Shown: piece by piece, positions 35,293 to 44,968 of the stretch
How the letters are laid out: the number at the start of each line of letters is the position of its first letter
How positions within the stretch are numbered: position 1 is the first letter of the stretch
NCBI GenBank assembly: GCA_017307955.1
Contig: JAFKFV010000015.1
Location: 62,001 to 126,000, forward strand
DNA length: 64,000 nt
Direction of reading: 5' to 3'
Origin: Allobosea sp.
GTDB taxonomy: Bacteria; Pseudomonadota; Alphaproteobacteria; Rhizobiales; Kaistiaceae
The notes under the pieces: generated by a model
Told to the model about the DNA's origin: nothing
Databases searched by the model: none
The model's input: the letters and a program-made list of their open reading frames with translations, nothing else
Program-made: the position numbers and the translations under genes

Positions 35293-36236
35293 TCGGCTGC
35301 CCTCGGCGTGGCGGGACGGGCATTCGCATGGTGAAGCCGCCAGACGGCGCGCAAAGCGTCGCGCAGGCGCCGCAGCGCATTTGGTTCGCCGGCAAACGAA
35401 AGGCCATCCCGCAGCAGGCTGAGCTGACCGCCCATATCGATACCGTCGAGCTGCGCCATCGCCAGCCGGTGCGGGAGGTGATCTGAGAGATTGAGCCGGT
35501 AGGGAGAATGCCGGCCGGCCAGGAACCCGTTGACGGCTTCCACACTGGCCTCCCAGTGCCGCGTCCGCCGGCGCAGCATCGCGGCGTCGTCGCTGTCCCG
35601 ATACCAGCCATTGCGATGCAGCCTGTAGAAGCCGAGGCTCGCCTGCAGGCCGGCGACATCGCAGACAAAGGGATAGGCGCCCGTCAGCCAGGCATCTGCC
35701 GAGAGACGGAAGCTCTCAGGGATGTCACCAGCCAGGTCCCACGTCGCGCGGCGGACGGAGATGGCCGAGGTCATGGGGAATGGCCACCAGCCTGCCGATC
35801 GCGCGAGTCGCCGGGACAGATCGCCAGAGCACAGCGTGCGTGGGACTGGTCGCAGCGCGGGCTTCCCGTCCCGCATCGGCTGCAGCCGGTGATAGACGAG
35901 CCCGGTCCGGGACTTGGCCCGGAACGCTGCTGCAATCGAGGCGAGCTTCTGCGGGTGCCAGCCATCATCGGCATCGAGGAAGCAGAGAACGGTGCCGCGG
36001 CTCGCACGGACACCTTCGTTGAGCGCTGCCGCCTGGCCGCCATTGCTGCGCAGGATCAAGCGGATTTGGCTGTCGAACCGGCGGAGGACATCACGCGATT
36101 CGTCGGTCGATCCATCGTCGACAACGATGATCTCGCGGTCGGTCTCGGTCTGGGCGAGCGCCGAGGCCACCGCCTCGCCGACGAACCGGCCATAGTTGAA
36201 ATTGTTGATGATGACGCTGAAGGTCGGCCGTGCCAT
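35289..36236 (-). CDS. Glycosyltransferase family 2 (GT-A fold)
   Basis: A glycosyltransferase of 315 residues with the GT2 landmarks: FSVIINNFNYGRFVGEAVASAL, IIVVDDGSTDESRDVL, GGQAAALNEGV and the DXD metal-binding site in LCFLDADDGWHP. The start was set at the ATG overlapping the stop of the export-protein gene (ATGA); the longer open frame upstream lacks conserved sequence. It transfers a sugar from an NDP donor during repeat-unit assembly. Confidence 0.91.
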   Translation of the reverse strand: MARPTFSVIINNFNYGRFVGEAVASALAQTETDREIIVVDDGSTDESRDVLRRFDSQIRLILRSNGGQAAALNEGVRASRGTVLCFLDADDGWHPQKLASIAAAFRAKSRTGLVYHRLQPMRDGKPALRPVPRTLCSGDLSRRLARSAGWWPFPMTSAISVRRATWDLAGDIPESFRLSADAWLTGAYPFVCDVAGLQASLGFYRLHRNGWYRDSDDAAMLRRRTRHWEASVEAVNGFLAGRHSPYRLNLSDHLPHRLAMAQLDGIDMGGQLSLLRDGLSFAGEPNALRRLRDALRAVWRLHHANARPATPRAAE

Positions 36237-37483
36237 CACCCGGTCCCCTTGCCGAAGGAGACGTCGAGGATATCTCCGGCCCGAAGTTCCGTGCTCATTC
36301 CGGCCGATATCGCCGTTTCCTGCCCATCCACCGTCCGGTAGATCGTCACCGCGGGTCGCATCTGGAGCGCATCCGCTTCCGACAGCGTGACGCCCGCCTC
36401 GACGATCTGCGCGCCGAGCGCCTCGATCTCCGCCTTCGTCCGCTCGCGCTCGACGAGGAGGCCGCGCAACTGGTTCTGGATATCCAGCCGCCACTTCATG
36501 TCCGCCGAGGCGATCTCGTACGCGACATCCGACCGCCCCTGCTTGGCACGCGCCGTCACGGCGCGATTCTCGAGCACGTCCTCCGACGCATTCGACAGAA
36601 CCGCCTGAAGTTCCTCCAGGCGGGTCAAGGGCATCAATTCGCGCTCGACCAAACGGTGCGCGCGCGCGACCTGCTCCGTGGCGAGCCTCTGCTCGTTCTC
36701 CTGCAACTCTGCCTGCTGGGCGAGAACATCGATCTCGAAGTCATAAAGAGCCATCTGGTCCTTGAGATGCGCCTGGCTCTCGGTCCAGGTCGCCAGGCGA
36801 TCGACGAGAATCCCCTGGTCGATCTTCTCGACGGCGCCGAGATCAGGCCTGATGCTCGTCTTCGACTCGACGGGCGTTTGCCGCGTGCGGCTGAGTTCGT
36901 CATCGAGCCGCGCGATGCTGCTGTTGATCTGGAGAAGCTGGAAGGATGCGACCTGCCAGCGCGCCCGCAGCTCTGGAACATTGACGGAGTCGGCATTTGC
37001 CGCCGGCCTCCCCATGCCTCCGGCGAGGATGAGGGCGTGGCGTACCGTCAGCCCCGGCTCGAATTCGATCGCCCCCGGGCGGGCGACACGGCCGCCGACA
37101 TAGATGGGCCGATAGCGCGCGATTTCGACAAGAACGGTCGGGGCCTTGAGGATGCCCTTCTGAACGAGCATCCGTTCAATCCGCTGCCGCGCCTCGTCGA
37201 TGCCGAGACCCGCCAATGCAATGCTGCCGACCTGCGGCAGAGCGATCGTTCCATCCGCATCGACCTTGCGCTCGCCGTCGAGTCGCGGTGTTTCCGCAAT
37301 CGTCACGCGCACAGTGTCACCAGGCTCGATCGACGAGGCGGCGCGCACCGTTGTCGCCGAAATCAGGAGAAGTACGGCGACGGCTCCCGCCGGAAACCAG
37401 AGGCCGGTGAGGCGCGTGACAGCTGCGAGCGGCTTCGCGATCATCATCATCCCGATGCTGGACAGACGCCGAATGCGGGCCAA
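36236..37483 (-). CDS. Polysaccharide export protein (ExoF/Wza-like, Poly_export and SLBB domains)
   Basis: An exported protein of 415 residues. After a hydrophobic segment (LWFPAGAVAVLLLISATTVRA) come the Poly_export domain (IEPGDTVRVTIAETPRLDGERKVDADGTIALPQVG) and an SLBB segment (PIYVGGRVARPGAIEFEPGLTVRHALILAGG). A long helical, coiled-coil region follows (about 180-350), then a second SLBB-like end. This layout resembles rhizobial ExoF more than E. coli Wza. There is no lipobox. It likely connects the inner-membrane Wzc protein to the outer membrane. ATG 37450 is an alternative start. It is the first gene of the five-gene minus-strand operon. Confidence 0.9.
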   Translation of the reverse strand: MARIRRLSSIGMMMIAKPLAAVTRLTGLWFPAGAVAVLLLISATTVRAASSIEPGDTVRVTIAETPRLDGERKVDADGTIALPQVGSIALAGLGIDEARQRIERMLVQKGILKAPTVLVEIARYRPIYVGGRVARPGAIEFEPGLTVRHALILAGGMGRPAANADSVNVPELRARWQVASFQLLQINSSIARLDDELSRTRQTPVESKTSIRPDLGAVEKIDQGILVDRLATWTESQAHLKDQMALYDFEIDVLAQQAELQENEQRLATEQVARAHRLVERELMPLTRLEELQAVLSNASEDVLENRAVTARAKQGRSDVAYEIASADMKWRLDIQNQLRGLLVERERTKAEIEALGAQIVEAGVTLSEADALQMRPAVTIYRTVDGQETAISAGMSTELRAGDILDVSFGKGTG

Positions 37484-37834
37484 GACCTCCGCCAGTCATG
37501 AGGCGGCGCCGGCAACCGGACAAAGGCCACGGCCCATTCGTTAAGTCGCGAACAGACTAGACCCGAGCCCATTGGACAGGAATTGGGCAGATGGATCATC
37601 GCGCATTCCAAATGCAGCAGCCCTCCACCCAAGGTGATGTTCGCGCCGGAATGGAGCTTATACTTCAGGACAGGATCTCATCCTTCTGGCGGACGACCGG
37701 AAGCCGTTTCGAGCTGTTTTCCGCCGGGCATGGCAGCGCGATGATCATAGCGCCACATCGCATGGCGCGATGACAAAGCCTCTGTCCTGAGACTTTGAGC
37801 AAAGCGTCGTCCGACCGTTGTTTTCGGGGAAGCC
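37484..37834. promoter_or_regulatory. Divergent promoter region in the middle of the EPS locus
   Basis: About 350 bp between the minus-strand export operon and the plus-strand Wzy gene. It must hold promoters for both directions. A 60-codon open frame (37591-37773) has no recognisable features and was not accepted as a gene. No convincing promoter or palindrome was seen by eye. Confidence 0.55.
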
Positions 37835-39163
37835 ATGACCGTGTCCACGCGGCCCGGATTTCGTTGTAGCTGGCGTGCGATCGAGTGGTGGGGGGCCGCA
37901 CTGTCGCTCTTTCTGCAGACCGGGGCCATCTTTCCCCTGCTCATGTCGGAGGCCGACGGCGCCCTGTCGGATGTCGCCAAATCGCGGCTGCGCCTCCTGA
38001 CGCTGCCAGTCTATGCCTATACGATCGTCATGCTGGTGAGGCACCGGCATCAGTTCGCCATAGCATTGCGGCGCAATCTCCATCTCCTTCTGCTGCTGGC
38101 GATGCCGCTCGTCTCCATACTCTGGTCCGTCGCACCGTCCACGTCGCTGCGGCGCGCCATAGGGCTCATCTTCACCGTTCTGCTCGCCTATGTGCTGGCG
38201 ATCCGCTTCAGCCCGCGACAGTTGCTGCTTCTCGTGATGCTGACATCCGGTGTCTGCGTGGTTGCCAGCCTGCTCGCGATCGGGGTTTCGCCGCGGCTTG
38301 CACGGATGCCGACGGACGGGACCCTGCGCGGCATCTTCCTTCACAAGAACAGCCTCGGCTGGTACGCCAGCGTGACCGTCATCACGGCGTCCATCGTTCT
38401 GCTCGACGGGGAGGCAGACTATCCTCGCACGACGGTGGCGCTGCTGCTGGCCGGGCTGGCTGGGCTGGCCGGCTCGACCTCGATGACGGCGATCCTTGCA
38501 ACAACGACGGCCTTCTTCGCGATCTGGGTCTATTCGATGCTCCCCCGGCTCGGGGGGCTTACGCGCGTCGCCTTCGTGCTCCTGGTGCTCGAGTTCGGCA
38601 CGGTGCTCCTCGTCGCATTATCTGCCTATCTTGTCCCCTTCCTCGAGGCGATCGGCAAGGATGCGACCTTGACGGGGCGCGTTCCGCTCTGGGCTCTCGT
38701 CGATGAACAGATCTCGCAGAACCTGATGACCGGTTTCGGCTATCAGGCCTTCTGGACCGAGGCCAACAGTCGGGCCTGGACGATCTGGTCGAATATCGGC
38801 TGGATGGCGCCGCATTCTCACAACGGTTTTCGCGAGATTCTCCTGAGCTTCGGTCTTGGCGGGCTGGCGATCTTCGCGCTCGTGATGCTCCGCGCGTTTC
38901 GCGCCGGGGCCGCGCTCCATTGCGGGTCGCCCTCCGAAGGCTGGCTTTGGACGAATGTGGTGATGGTGATGGTTCTCGTGATGAACCTGACGGAGAGCAT
39001 GCTGCTGGTGCAGAACGACGGCATGTTCACGGTCTTCATGGCCGCCATCATCATGTGCTCGCTGCACACCCCGGCCTATCGGTCAAATCAGGCCGGCCTG
39101 GCCGGACCGCAGCATCCGGCGCAGCGGGTCCGGTCCGAGGCGCCCGGGCAGTTCATCGCATGA
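37835..39163 (+). CDS. Polysaccharide polymerase, Wzy/ExoQ-like (O-antigen ligase family)
   Basis: A membrane protein of 442 residues with about ten hydrophobic helices. The large periplasmic loop with GRVPLWALVDEQISQNLMTGFGYQAFW and the later MAPHSHNGFREILLSFG block match the Wzy_C/ExoQ type, where a conserved His and Arg take part in joining repeat units. The FLHKNSLG segment is also typical. It should polymerise lipid-linked repeat units at the outer face of the inner membrane. Its stop overlaps the start of the beta-helix gene (ATGA). Confidence 0.9.
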   Translation: MTVSTRPGFRCSWRAIEWWGAALSLFLQTGAIFPLLMSEADGALSDVAKSRLRLLTLPVYAYTIVMLVRHRHQFAIALRRNLHLLLLLAMPLVSILWSVAPSTSLRRAIGLIFTVLLAYVLAIRFSPRQLLLLVMLTSGVCVVASLLAIGVSPRLARMPTDGTLRGIFLHKNSLGWYASVTVITASIVLLDGEADYPRTTVALLLAGLAGLAGSTSMTAILATTTAFFAIWVYSMLPRLGGLTRVAFVLLVLEFGTVLLVALSAYLVPFLEAIGKDATLTGRVPLWALVDEQISQNLMTGFGYQAFWTEANSRAWTIWSNIGWMAPHSHNGFREILLSFGLGGLAIFALVMLRAFRAGAALHCGSPSEGWLWTNVVMVMVLVMNLTESMLLVQNDGMFTVFMAAIIMCSLHTPAYRSNQAGLAGPQHPAQRVRSEAPGQFIA

Positions 39164-41304
39164 GGCCGCCCCCGCTGTCGGTCCTGCTCCTCGTCATTGC
39201 ATGCGGCTCGAGCCTGCCCGCTGGCGCCGCGGCGCAGGTCAACGCCCCGGATGCGGCCCCGGATGCGGCAGCGGAGCCGACGTCCGCCGCAACGGTTTGC
39301 GGCATCGTCCCCGTCGCGGCCGCTCCGACGCCACCGTCGACCCAAGGTCTCGGCGATCCATCATCCGCCGCCAACGTCGTCTATGTCTCGCCCCAAGGCG
39401 ATGATCGCTGGAGCGGACGAAAACGCCTGCCCACTGACGACGGTGCGGACGGTCCCCTGAAAACGATCGAGGCGGCGCGGGACGCGGTGCGCGCCGGAGG
39501 CTCGCCGGGTCGGATCATCCTGGCGGGCGGCGACTATTTCCTCGCCGGGCCGGTCACCTTCGACAGCCGCGACGCGGGCCTCGAGATCCAGGGCGAGGCC
39601 GGCTCGATCCCGGTGCTGCATGGCGGCCTCCTGTTGCGGGACTGGCGCCCCGAGGCCGACGGACGCTGGTCGGCGCCGCTCCCCGCAGGCGCGGACGTCG
39701 CGGCAGTGTTCATCGACGATACGCCGCAGCCGCTCGCCCGCTTCCCGGACAAGCCCTCCAGCAGCGACCCGAGGGAGGGATGGCTCTTTGCCGATGCGCT
39801 CCCGCCGGGCACCGATCCCTGGCAGGCGAATACGCAGTTCCGCTATCGCGTTGGCGATGTCCCCGAACTCGAGACGATCGATGGTCTGGTCGCGACCATC
39901 ATGGGAGGCTTCGAGCCCGGCAGCCAGTGGGGAAACGACACCCTGCCGGTGACGGCCATCGACCGATCAGCGCGGACAATCCATACGAAGGGGACGGCCT
40001 ATTTCTTTACGGCCGAAGGAAGCCGCTACTATCTCTCCGGCCTGCAGGCGTTCCAGGATGCGCCCGGAGAGTGGTGGCCCGATCGCCTCGAGGGCCGCAT
40101 CTGGCTCGTCCCGACGGACCGGCCTCCCGATAAGGCGCGGATCGTCGCGGGACTCCTGCCGACATTGATCCATATCGACGGCGCGGAGGGGATGGTGATC
40201 TCAGGCCTCGCTCTTCGTCATGGGTCACCGATCGGAACGGGCAAGTTCGGGACGGACACGCGAGGCGGCGGCGCAATCCGGATCGAACGCTCCGATCATG
40301 TCCGCCTGCTCGACAACATCATCGAGAATGTGGGCGTCGGAATCCACGTTTCGGAAAGCCGCGACGTCGTGATCGCCGGCAACGAGATCGGCCCGGTGGC
40401 CGGCAACGGGATCTATGTCGGCACGGCCTATGGCAGCTTCGGCCGCTCTGACGGCGCACGCATCGTTTCGAACCACCTGCACGACATCGGGGAGGTCTAT
40501 TTCGAGAGCGCCGGCATCGTCTTCCAGGCGGCCGACGACGTCTCGATCGAGGACAATCTCATCGAGAACGCGGCGCAGTTCGGGATTCTCGGCGGCTCGA
40601 TCTGGGGGCCGCAGGACGCCGTCCACCGGGCGATGATCACCGGCAACGAGGTGCGGAACGCGAACCGGATGACTGCCGACGGCGGCGCGATCAAGATGAT
40701 GGGTATGCAGGCCGACCTGCAGCAGAGCGCGATACGCTCGAACCGGATCATCGGCACCCGCCAGTTGATGAACCGCCCCGACGGGAGTTTCTGGCCGACG
40801 GACTACGAGAATGTCGAGGAATGGCCGACGCCCATCAGTTGGGCGATCTACACAGACGGGAAGGCCAGCGGGATCGCCATCGAGAACAATACCCTGATCG
40901 ACAACGTCTCGGCCATCGGCATCAATGGCGGCTGGAACAACACCGTGACCGGCAATGTTGTTTCCGGCGGCTCGGGCGCCGCCTTTCGGGTCGACGACGG
41001 GACCGGGCGCGGCTGGAAACCCGACTGGGCGAAGCCGAACCGCATCGAGGGAAATACCGTCTCGCTTGACGGCAAGACGACCCTCGTCGCCTCGGTCTAT
41101 CAGCCGGGGAACGGCCCCGGCTATGTGAGCTTCGCTGACAACCGCTATTGCGGCGGGCTGGGCCCGCGCAGCTTCGACCTCCGTCCCGAGGTCATGAGGT
41201 CCAGGCGTTACGGAAGCCTTCAGGACTTGCAGGCCACCGGCATGGATGTGGGAAGCGTCGGGCCGGCAGAGCGGCGTTTCCGGCTCTTCGGCGGCCCGCG
41301 CTAA
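39160..41304 (+). CDS. Exported right-handed parallel beta-helix protein
   Basis: A protein of 714 residues with a signal peptide (MRPPPLSVLLLVIACGSSLPAGAAAQ). An Ala/Pro-rich linker leads to a beta-helix start (VVYVSPQGDDRWSGR, PLKTIEAARDAVR). Repeated short strands with the N-x-I/V spacing typical of pectate-lyase-like helices lie at about 340-650 (LLDNIIENVGVGIHVSESRDVVIAGNEIG, IAIENNTLIDNVSAIGINGGWNNTVTGN). Such proteins bind, cleave or epimerise acidic polysaccharides. It is translated together with the Wzy polymerase, so it may trim or modify the exopolysaccharide after export. Catalytic residues cannot be assigned. The frame is open upstream inside Wzy. Confidence 0.88.
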   Translation: MRPPPLSVLLLVIACGSSLPAGAAAQVNAPDAAPDAAAEPTSAATVCGIVPVAAAPTPPSTQGLGDPSSAANVVYVSPQGDDRWSGRKRLPTDDGADGPLKTIEAARDAVRAGGSPGRIILAGGDYFLAGPVTFDSRDAGLEIQGEAGSIPVLHGGLLLRDWRPEADGRWSAPLPAGADVAAVFIDDTPQPLARFPDKPSSSDPREGWLFADALPPGTDPWQANTQFRYRVGDVPELETIDGLVATIMGGFEPGSQWGNDTLPVTAIDRSARTIHTKGTAYFFTAEGSRYYLSGLQAFQDAPGEWWPDRLEGRIWLVPTDRPPDKARIVAGLLPTLIHIDGAEGMVISGLALRHGSPIGTGKFGTDTRGGGAIRIERSDHVRLLDNIIENVGVGIHVSESRDVVIAGNEIGPVAGNGIYVGTAYGSFGRSDGARIVSNHLHDIGEVYFESAGIVFQAADDVSIEDNLIENAAQFGILGGSIWGPQDAVHRAMITGNEVRNANRMTADGGAIKMMGMQADLQQSAIRSNRIIGTRQLMNRPDGSFWPTDYENVEEWPTPISWAIYTDGKASGIAIENNTLIDNVSAIGINGGWNNTVTGNVVSGGSGAAFRVDDGTGRGWKPDWAKPNRIEGNTVSLDGKTTLVASVYQPGNGPGYVSFADNRYCGGLGPRSFDLRPEVMRSRRYGSLQDLQATGMDVGSVGPAERRFRLFGGPR

Positions 41305-41366
41305 GCCGCTTTCTCCGCGCGGCGTGGCAAGACTGGACCCGGGGTTGCGCGCGCCGACGCCGACGA

Positions 41367-42236
41367 TCAACCAGCGTCGGATCTCAGAACCGACATGCCG
41401 CGCGAAGCCAGATGCGCCAGCACATCCGGGCTCATTGAGGCCGCGACCGGCGCATGCACCTCGTCGCAGGCGCTCGCATAGGCGCGTGTCCACTCATGCG
41501 ACGGTCCGAATGTGACGAAGATCGCCATGCGATCCGGGCCATGGGGATGGGACCAGCGCAGCAGCGCCCTCGCTTTCGAGAACGCCTTCTGGGGATCGAC
41601 ATGCAATCGCGGCGCGATCTTCTCGAAGCCGCGACGGATAAGCTTGTCTGACAACGAGGGAAACTGCCCGACATGATCGATCCGGATGTCGAACACCACG
41701 GCATCACCGGCCTGGACGGCTGCCGGCTTCGCCGGCAGGTCGGTGCCGTTCTCCATCTTGTGCGAGCGAGGCCGAACCTTCAGCGTGGCTCTTGAATGCT
41801 CATCCTGGTCCTGAAGGTAGAAGGCGATTTTGTAGACACGGAACGTCTCGTCCTCGAAGACACGCCTCTCGGCCGCGAGCGGATGATGAGTGATGTCCTT
41901 GTGCCAGGTCGACGTCGTGTTCATCATGACATCGCACTCGCCGGTCAGCATGACGTCATGCGGCTCCGTGATGCCCTGAAGCAGATCGAGCACCCGGTCC
42001 GATGTCATGATCTTCCCGACATCGGGAACGGCGTGCATCGCCTGAACCTGGAACTTGCCGCCGTAATTGTACCAGCCAGCCGACTTCAGGTGCCGCTTCA
42101 CGGCGCGGCGCAGCGTGGCGACCTGGTCGGCGGTCAGGACATTCCTGACGACGACGAAGCCGTTGGCGGCGAGTTCCTGTCGAATGATCGCAGAGCTGCG
42201 ATCCGGACGTCCGATGTCCGTCAAGTGATTGAGCAT
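41367..42236 (-). CDS. PhyH-type Fe(II)/2-oxoglutarate-dependent dioxygenase
   Basis: A protein of 289 residues of the phytanoyl-CoA dioxygenase family. The metal-binding facial triad appears as H112-x-D114 (STWHKD) and H188 (RIDHVGQ), with a candidate 2-oxoglutarate-binding Arg soon after (R201/R202). It has an N-terminal helix FVVVRNVLTADQVATLRRAV that matches the family. It lies on the minus strand inside the exopolysaccharide cluster, between the beta-helix protein and the GT26 gene. It could hydroxylate a sugar, a substituent or a small molecule; which one cannot be seen. No signal peptide is seen, so it is cytoplasmic. Confidence 0.85.
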   Translation of the reverse strand: MLNHLTDIGRPDRSSAIIRQELAANGFVVVRNVLTADQVATLRRAVKRHLKSAGWYNYGGKFQVQAMHAVPDVGKIMTSDRVLDLLQGITEPHDVMLTGECDVMMNTTSTWHKDITHHPLAAERRVFEDETFRVYKIAFYLQDQDEHSRATLKVRPRSHKMENGTDLPAKPAAVQAGDAVVFDIRIDHVGQFPSLSDKLIRRGFEKIAPRLHVDPQKAFSKARALLRWSHPHGPDRMAIFVTFGPSHEWTRAYASACDEVHAPVAASMSPDVLAHLASRGMSVLRSDAG

Positions 42237-42470
42237 ATCGTCCTCCCGGGCCCATGAACCGCGATAGCGCCGCGGCCCGTGACCTGACGATTCTCCTGCC
42301 CGGAACGCGGGTCAAACCACGCTTTTGAACCGGAACTCCCCAAAAGGGATAGTGCGCTCCCGCCAGCCCCTGCAACGGGCGCAGCTGGAAGAGCAATTTG
42401 CCTACGCGCTCTAGCCGGAAGTGCGAATAGGGACGCCGCGCTGCGGAAAATATGCTGCTGGTGCCGGCCG

Positions 42471-43439
42471 ATGCTGGCCCGTCCCTTAGGCATGGAGACG
42501 CAGCCTATGCGCCCTCTCAGCGCTGCAGATCGTCGCGAACTGGCCGATGCGAGCGGCGACGAAACCATGTCTTCGAACGTGCTCGGCGTTCGGATCTCCG
42601 CGGTCAATCTCCAGAGCGCGACAGCGCGGATCATTGCCGCGGTCGATCAGCGGCGGGCGGGCTATGTCTGCGTCCGTGATGCCCACGGCGTGATCCGCTG
42701 CCAGGACGACGCCGATCTCAGGGCCATTCACAACCAGGCATTCATGGTGACTCCCGATGGGATGCCTCTAGTCTGGCTCGCTCGCCACGACGGATATACC
42801 TCGGTTGGCCGCGTCTACGGACCGGACCTGATGCTCTCGGTCTTCGCCGCTGGCGAAGGCCGTGGCCTCAGGCACTATCTCTACGGCGCGACACAGCCGA
42901 CGATCGATGCTCTGACGGCCCGGCTCACGGCTCGTTTCCCGCGAGCTCAGATTGCAGGCGCCTTCGCCCCGCCCTTTCGCCCGTTGACCGTCGACGAGGA
43001 GATAGCCGTCGCGCGGCGCATCAACGAGGCGGAGGCAGATATCGTCTGGGTCGGGCTGAGCACGCCCAGGCAAGAACAATGGATGGGCGGCATGCGCGCC
43101 CGTCTGCATGCGCCCTTGCTGATCGGCGTCGGCGCAGCCTTCGATTTTCACGCCGGCATCAAGCGGCAGGCTCCGCGCTTCATCCAGCGCAGCGGCTTCG
43201 AATGGGCCTTTCGCCTTTTGATGGAGCCGCGCCGCCTGGCGCGGCGCTACGCGATGGTGATCCCCCGATTCATGGCGCTGACAGCCCTGCAGCGCCTCAA
43301 TCTCCGTCAGTTCCCGATCAGCGAGACACCACGCTCCATGCGCCGCACCGAGGCGCCGCGTGACGGCGCCGACCCAACAAGGTCGGGCGGAGCTTTCGGC
43401 GTGCCGAGTGGCCCCGCCTCCGGCGAGTTCGGGACGTGA
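42471..43439 (+). CDS. WecG/TagA/CpsF family glycosyltransferase (GT26)
   Basis: A glycosyltransferase of about 322 residues. The family core reads VLGVRISAVNLQSATARIIAAVDQ, VTPDGMPLVWLAR, RVYGPDLM, HYLYGATQPTIDAL and VWVGLSTPRQEQWM, then GVGAAFDFHAGIKRQAPRF. It usually adds the second sugar (such as a ManNAc or related residue) to the lipid-linked first sugar at the inner membrane surface. The start is uncertain: in-frame ATGs occur at 42471, 42492 and 42567 and none has a strong ribosome-binding site. It is followed after seven bases by the initiating phosphotransferase, so the two first steps are encoded together. Confidence 0.9.
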   Translation: MLARPLGMETQPMRPLSAADRRELADASGDETMSSNVLGVRISAVNLQSATARIIAAVDQRRAGYVCVRDAHGVIRCQDDADLRAIHNQAFMVTPDGMPLVWLARHDGYTSVGRVYGPDLMLSVFAAGEGRGLRHYLYGATQPTIDALTARLTARFPRAQIAGAFAPPFRPLTVDEEIAVARRINEAEADIVWVGLSTPRQEQWMGGMRARLHAPLLIGVGAAFDFHAGIKRQAPRFIQRSGFEWAFRLLMEPRRLARRYAMVIPRFMALTALQRLNLRQFPISETPRSMRRTEAPRDGADPTRSGGAFGVPSGPASGEFGT

Positions 43440-43446
43440 GGACGCT

Positions 43447-44931
43447 ATGTCAATAACGACCGCCTCCCTTGACAGCCTTCCCAGGGTCGATCTGCCGGCC
43501 TCGGACGCGACTGAGCCGCCCGTCGCCCTCCGCGAGGAGGCTTCCGCGCCGCCTGCCGGTCACCCGCGGACGTCAGCCGACGCGGCCAACATGCGCGGAA
43601 AGCCGCTCGGCAGGGCCACCCTGCGTCGGCCCGCCGCTGCGCTCGCCCTTCTGGCGGGCGATGGTCTTGCGATGCTGATCGCGGCCATCGCGCTGTGGGC
43701 CTTGGGTGCGATTCCGCCAACCGCCACGCAAGCGCCGGCCTTCTTGGCGTTTGCGGCGGTTCTGGCGCTGGCGCAGTTCGCCTTCGCGGGCCTCTATCCA
43801 GGCTACGGCATCTATGATCACGAGCAGATCCGACGTCGCGCGGTCGGCTCGGTCCGGACGGGGCTCGCGGTCATGCCGCCGCTTGTGTTCTTCGGCGCGA
43901 CATCGACGATCGTTCCCGTCTTGCTCTTCCTCGCGCTCATGCTGTGCATTCAACCCGCCACCCAGCATCTGGCGCGCCGGACGGCCCGTGCGCTCGGCCT
44001 CTGGGGCGAGCGCGTGGCCCTGTTCGGCCCGACTGATCAGGCCGAGGAGATCGCCGGTTACTTCCGCCGTCACTGGCAGCTGGGGATCGTTGCCGACATT
44101 TCCGGCGACAGGCAGTCTCGGCATGGGGTAGCCCGGTTGGCTTGCCTGACCTCCCCGATCTGTCTCTCGCTCCATCAGGTATCGGAGCTGCGTGACAGCT
44201 TCGCCGAGATCGTCCTGCTGGCCGACGCGCCGAGCCTGAAAATCTCGGGAGTCCAGCCGTCCGACGTCGGCGGCACCATCGGCCTCGTTCTCGCGCGGGG
44301 AAGGAGCAGCACGGCTGCCGGCATGGGTCGGAGGCTGCTCGACCTCGCGATCGCCCTTCCCGCCGCGATGTTGGCAGCACCGCTTGTCGCGATCGCCGCG
44401 GCCGCCATCTACGCCGTCGACCCCGGACCGGTCTTCTTCCGTCAGAGGCGGGAGGGTCTCGGCGGCTCGCCGATCGAAGTCCTGAAGCTCAGGACCATGT
44501 ACCGCGACGCGGAATTTCGGCTGGAGGCGCTGTTTGCGGCTCGTCCGGAGATGCGCGCCGAATGGCAGGCGCACTTCAAGCTCAAGCACGATCCGCGCAT
44601 CCTGCCGCTCGTCGGCCGGGCGCTGCGGGCGTCGAGTTGCGACGAACTCCCTCAGCTCTGGAATGTCATCATCGGCGAGATGAGCATCGTCGGCCCCCGC
44701 CCCTTCCCCGACTATCACCTGGCCGCCATGAGCAGCGAGTTCCGCGACAAGCGTCACACCGTCATGCCGGGACTGACCGGTCTCTGGCAAGTGTCGGAAC
44801 GCAGCAACGCCGAGCTCGACCTGCAATGCCAGATTGACGATTTCTATATCGACAACCGTTCGGTCTGGCTGGACTGGCACATCCTCCTGAGAACGATCCC
44901 AGCCGTCCTCGGACGCGGCGGGGCCTTTTGA
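43447..44931 (+). CDS. Undecaprenyl-phosphate sugar phosphotransferase (WbaP/ExoY family)
   Basis: A polyprenyl-phosphate sugar-1-phosphate transferase of 494 residues that starts repeat-unit assembly on the lipid carrier. The N-terminal part has four or so helices (about residues 60-180) and a poorly conserved CoA-binding-like middle. The C-terminal catalytic part shows the helix [26 protein letters not shown], then [48 protein letters not shown] and [14 protein letters not shown]. The long form with N-terminal helices is typical of WbaP. ATG 43447 was chosen; the frame opens earlier inside the GT26 gene, but has no homology there. Confidence 0.92.
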   Translation: MSITTASLDSLPRVDLPASDATEPPVALREEASAPPAGHPRTSADAANMRGKPLGRATLRRPAAALALLAGDGLAMLIAAIALWALGAIPPTATQAPAFLAFAAVLALAQFAFAGLYPGYGIYDHEQIRRRAVGSVRTGLAVMPPLVFFGATSTIVPVLLFLALMLCIQPATQHLARRTARALGLWGERVALFGPTDQAEEIAGYFRRHWQLGIVADISGDRQSRHGVARLACLTSPICLSLHQVSELRDSFAEIVLLADAPSLKISGVQPSDVGGTIGLVLARGRSSTAAGMGRRLLDLAIALPAAMLAAPLVAIAAAAIYAVDPGPVFFRQRREGLGGSPIEVLKLRTMYRDAEFRLEALFAARPEMRAEWQAHFKLKHDPRILPLVGRALRASSCDELPQLWNVIIGEMSIVGPRPFPDYHLAAMSSEFRDKRHTVMPGLTGLWQVSERSNAELDLQCQIDDFYIDNRSVWLDWHILLRTIPAVLGRGGAF

Positions 44932-44968
44932 CTGCGGAATCAACCACCCTCGACCATGGAGCGCAACG

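Noticed and set aside
37591..37773. A 60-codon frame between the export protein and Wzy genes
   Set aside because: It has no ribosome-binding site or recognisable sequence and lies in an obvious divergent promoter region.
42237..42470. Possible additional gene between the dioxygenase and GT26 genes
   Set aside because: The longer reverse frame crossing this stretch is a shadow with no homology; 230 bp suits a divergent promoter.
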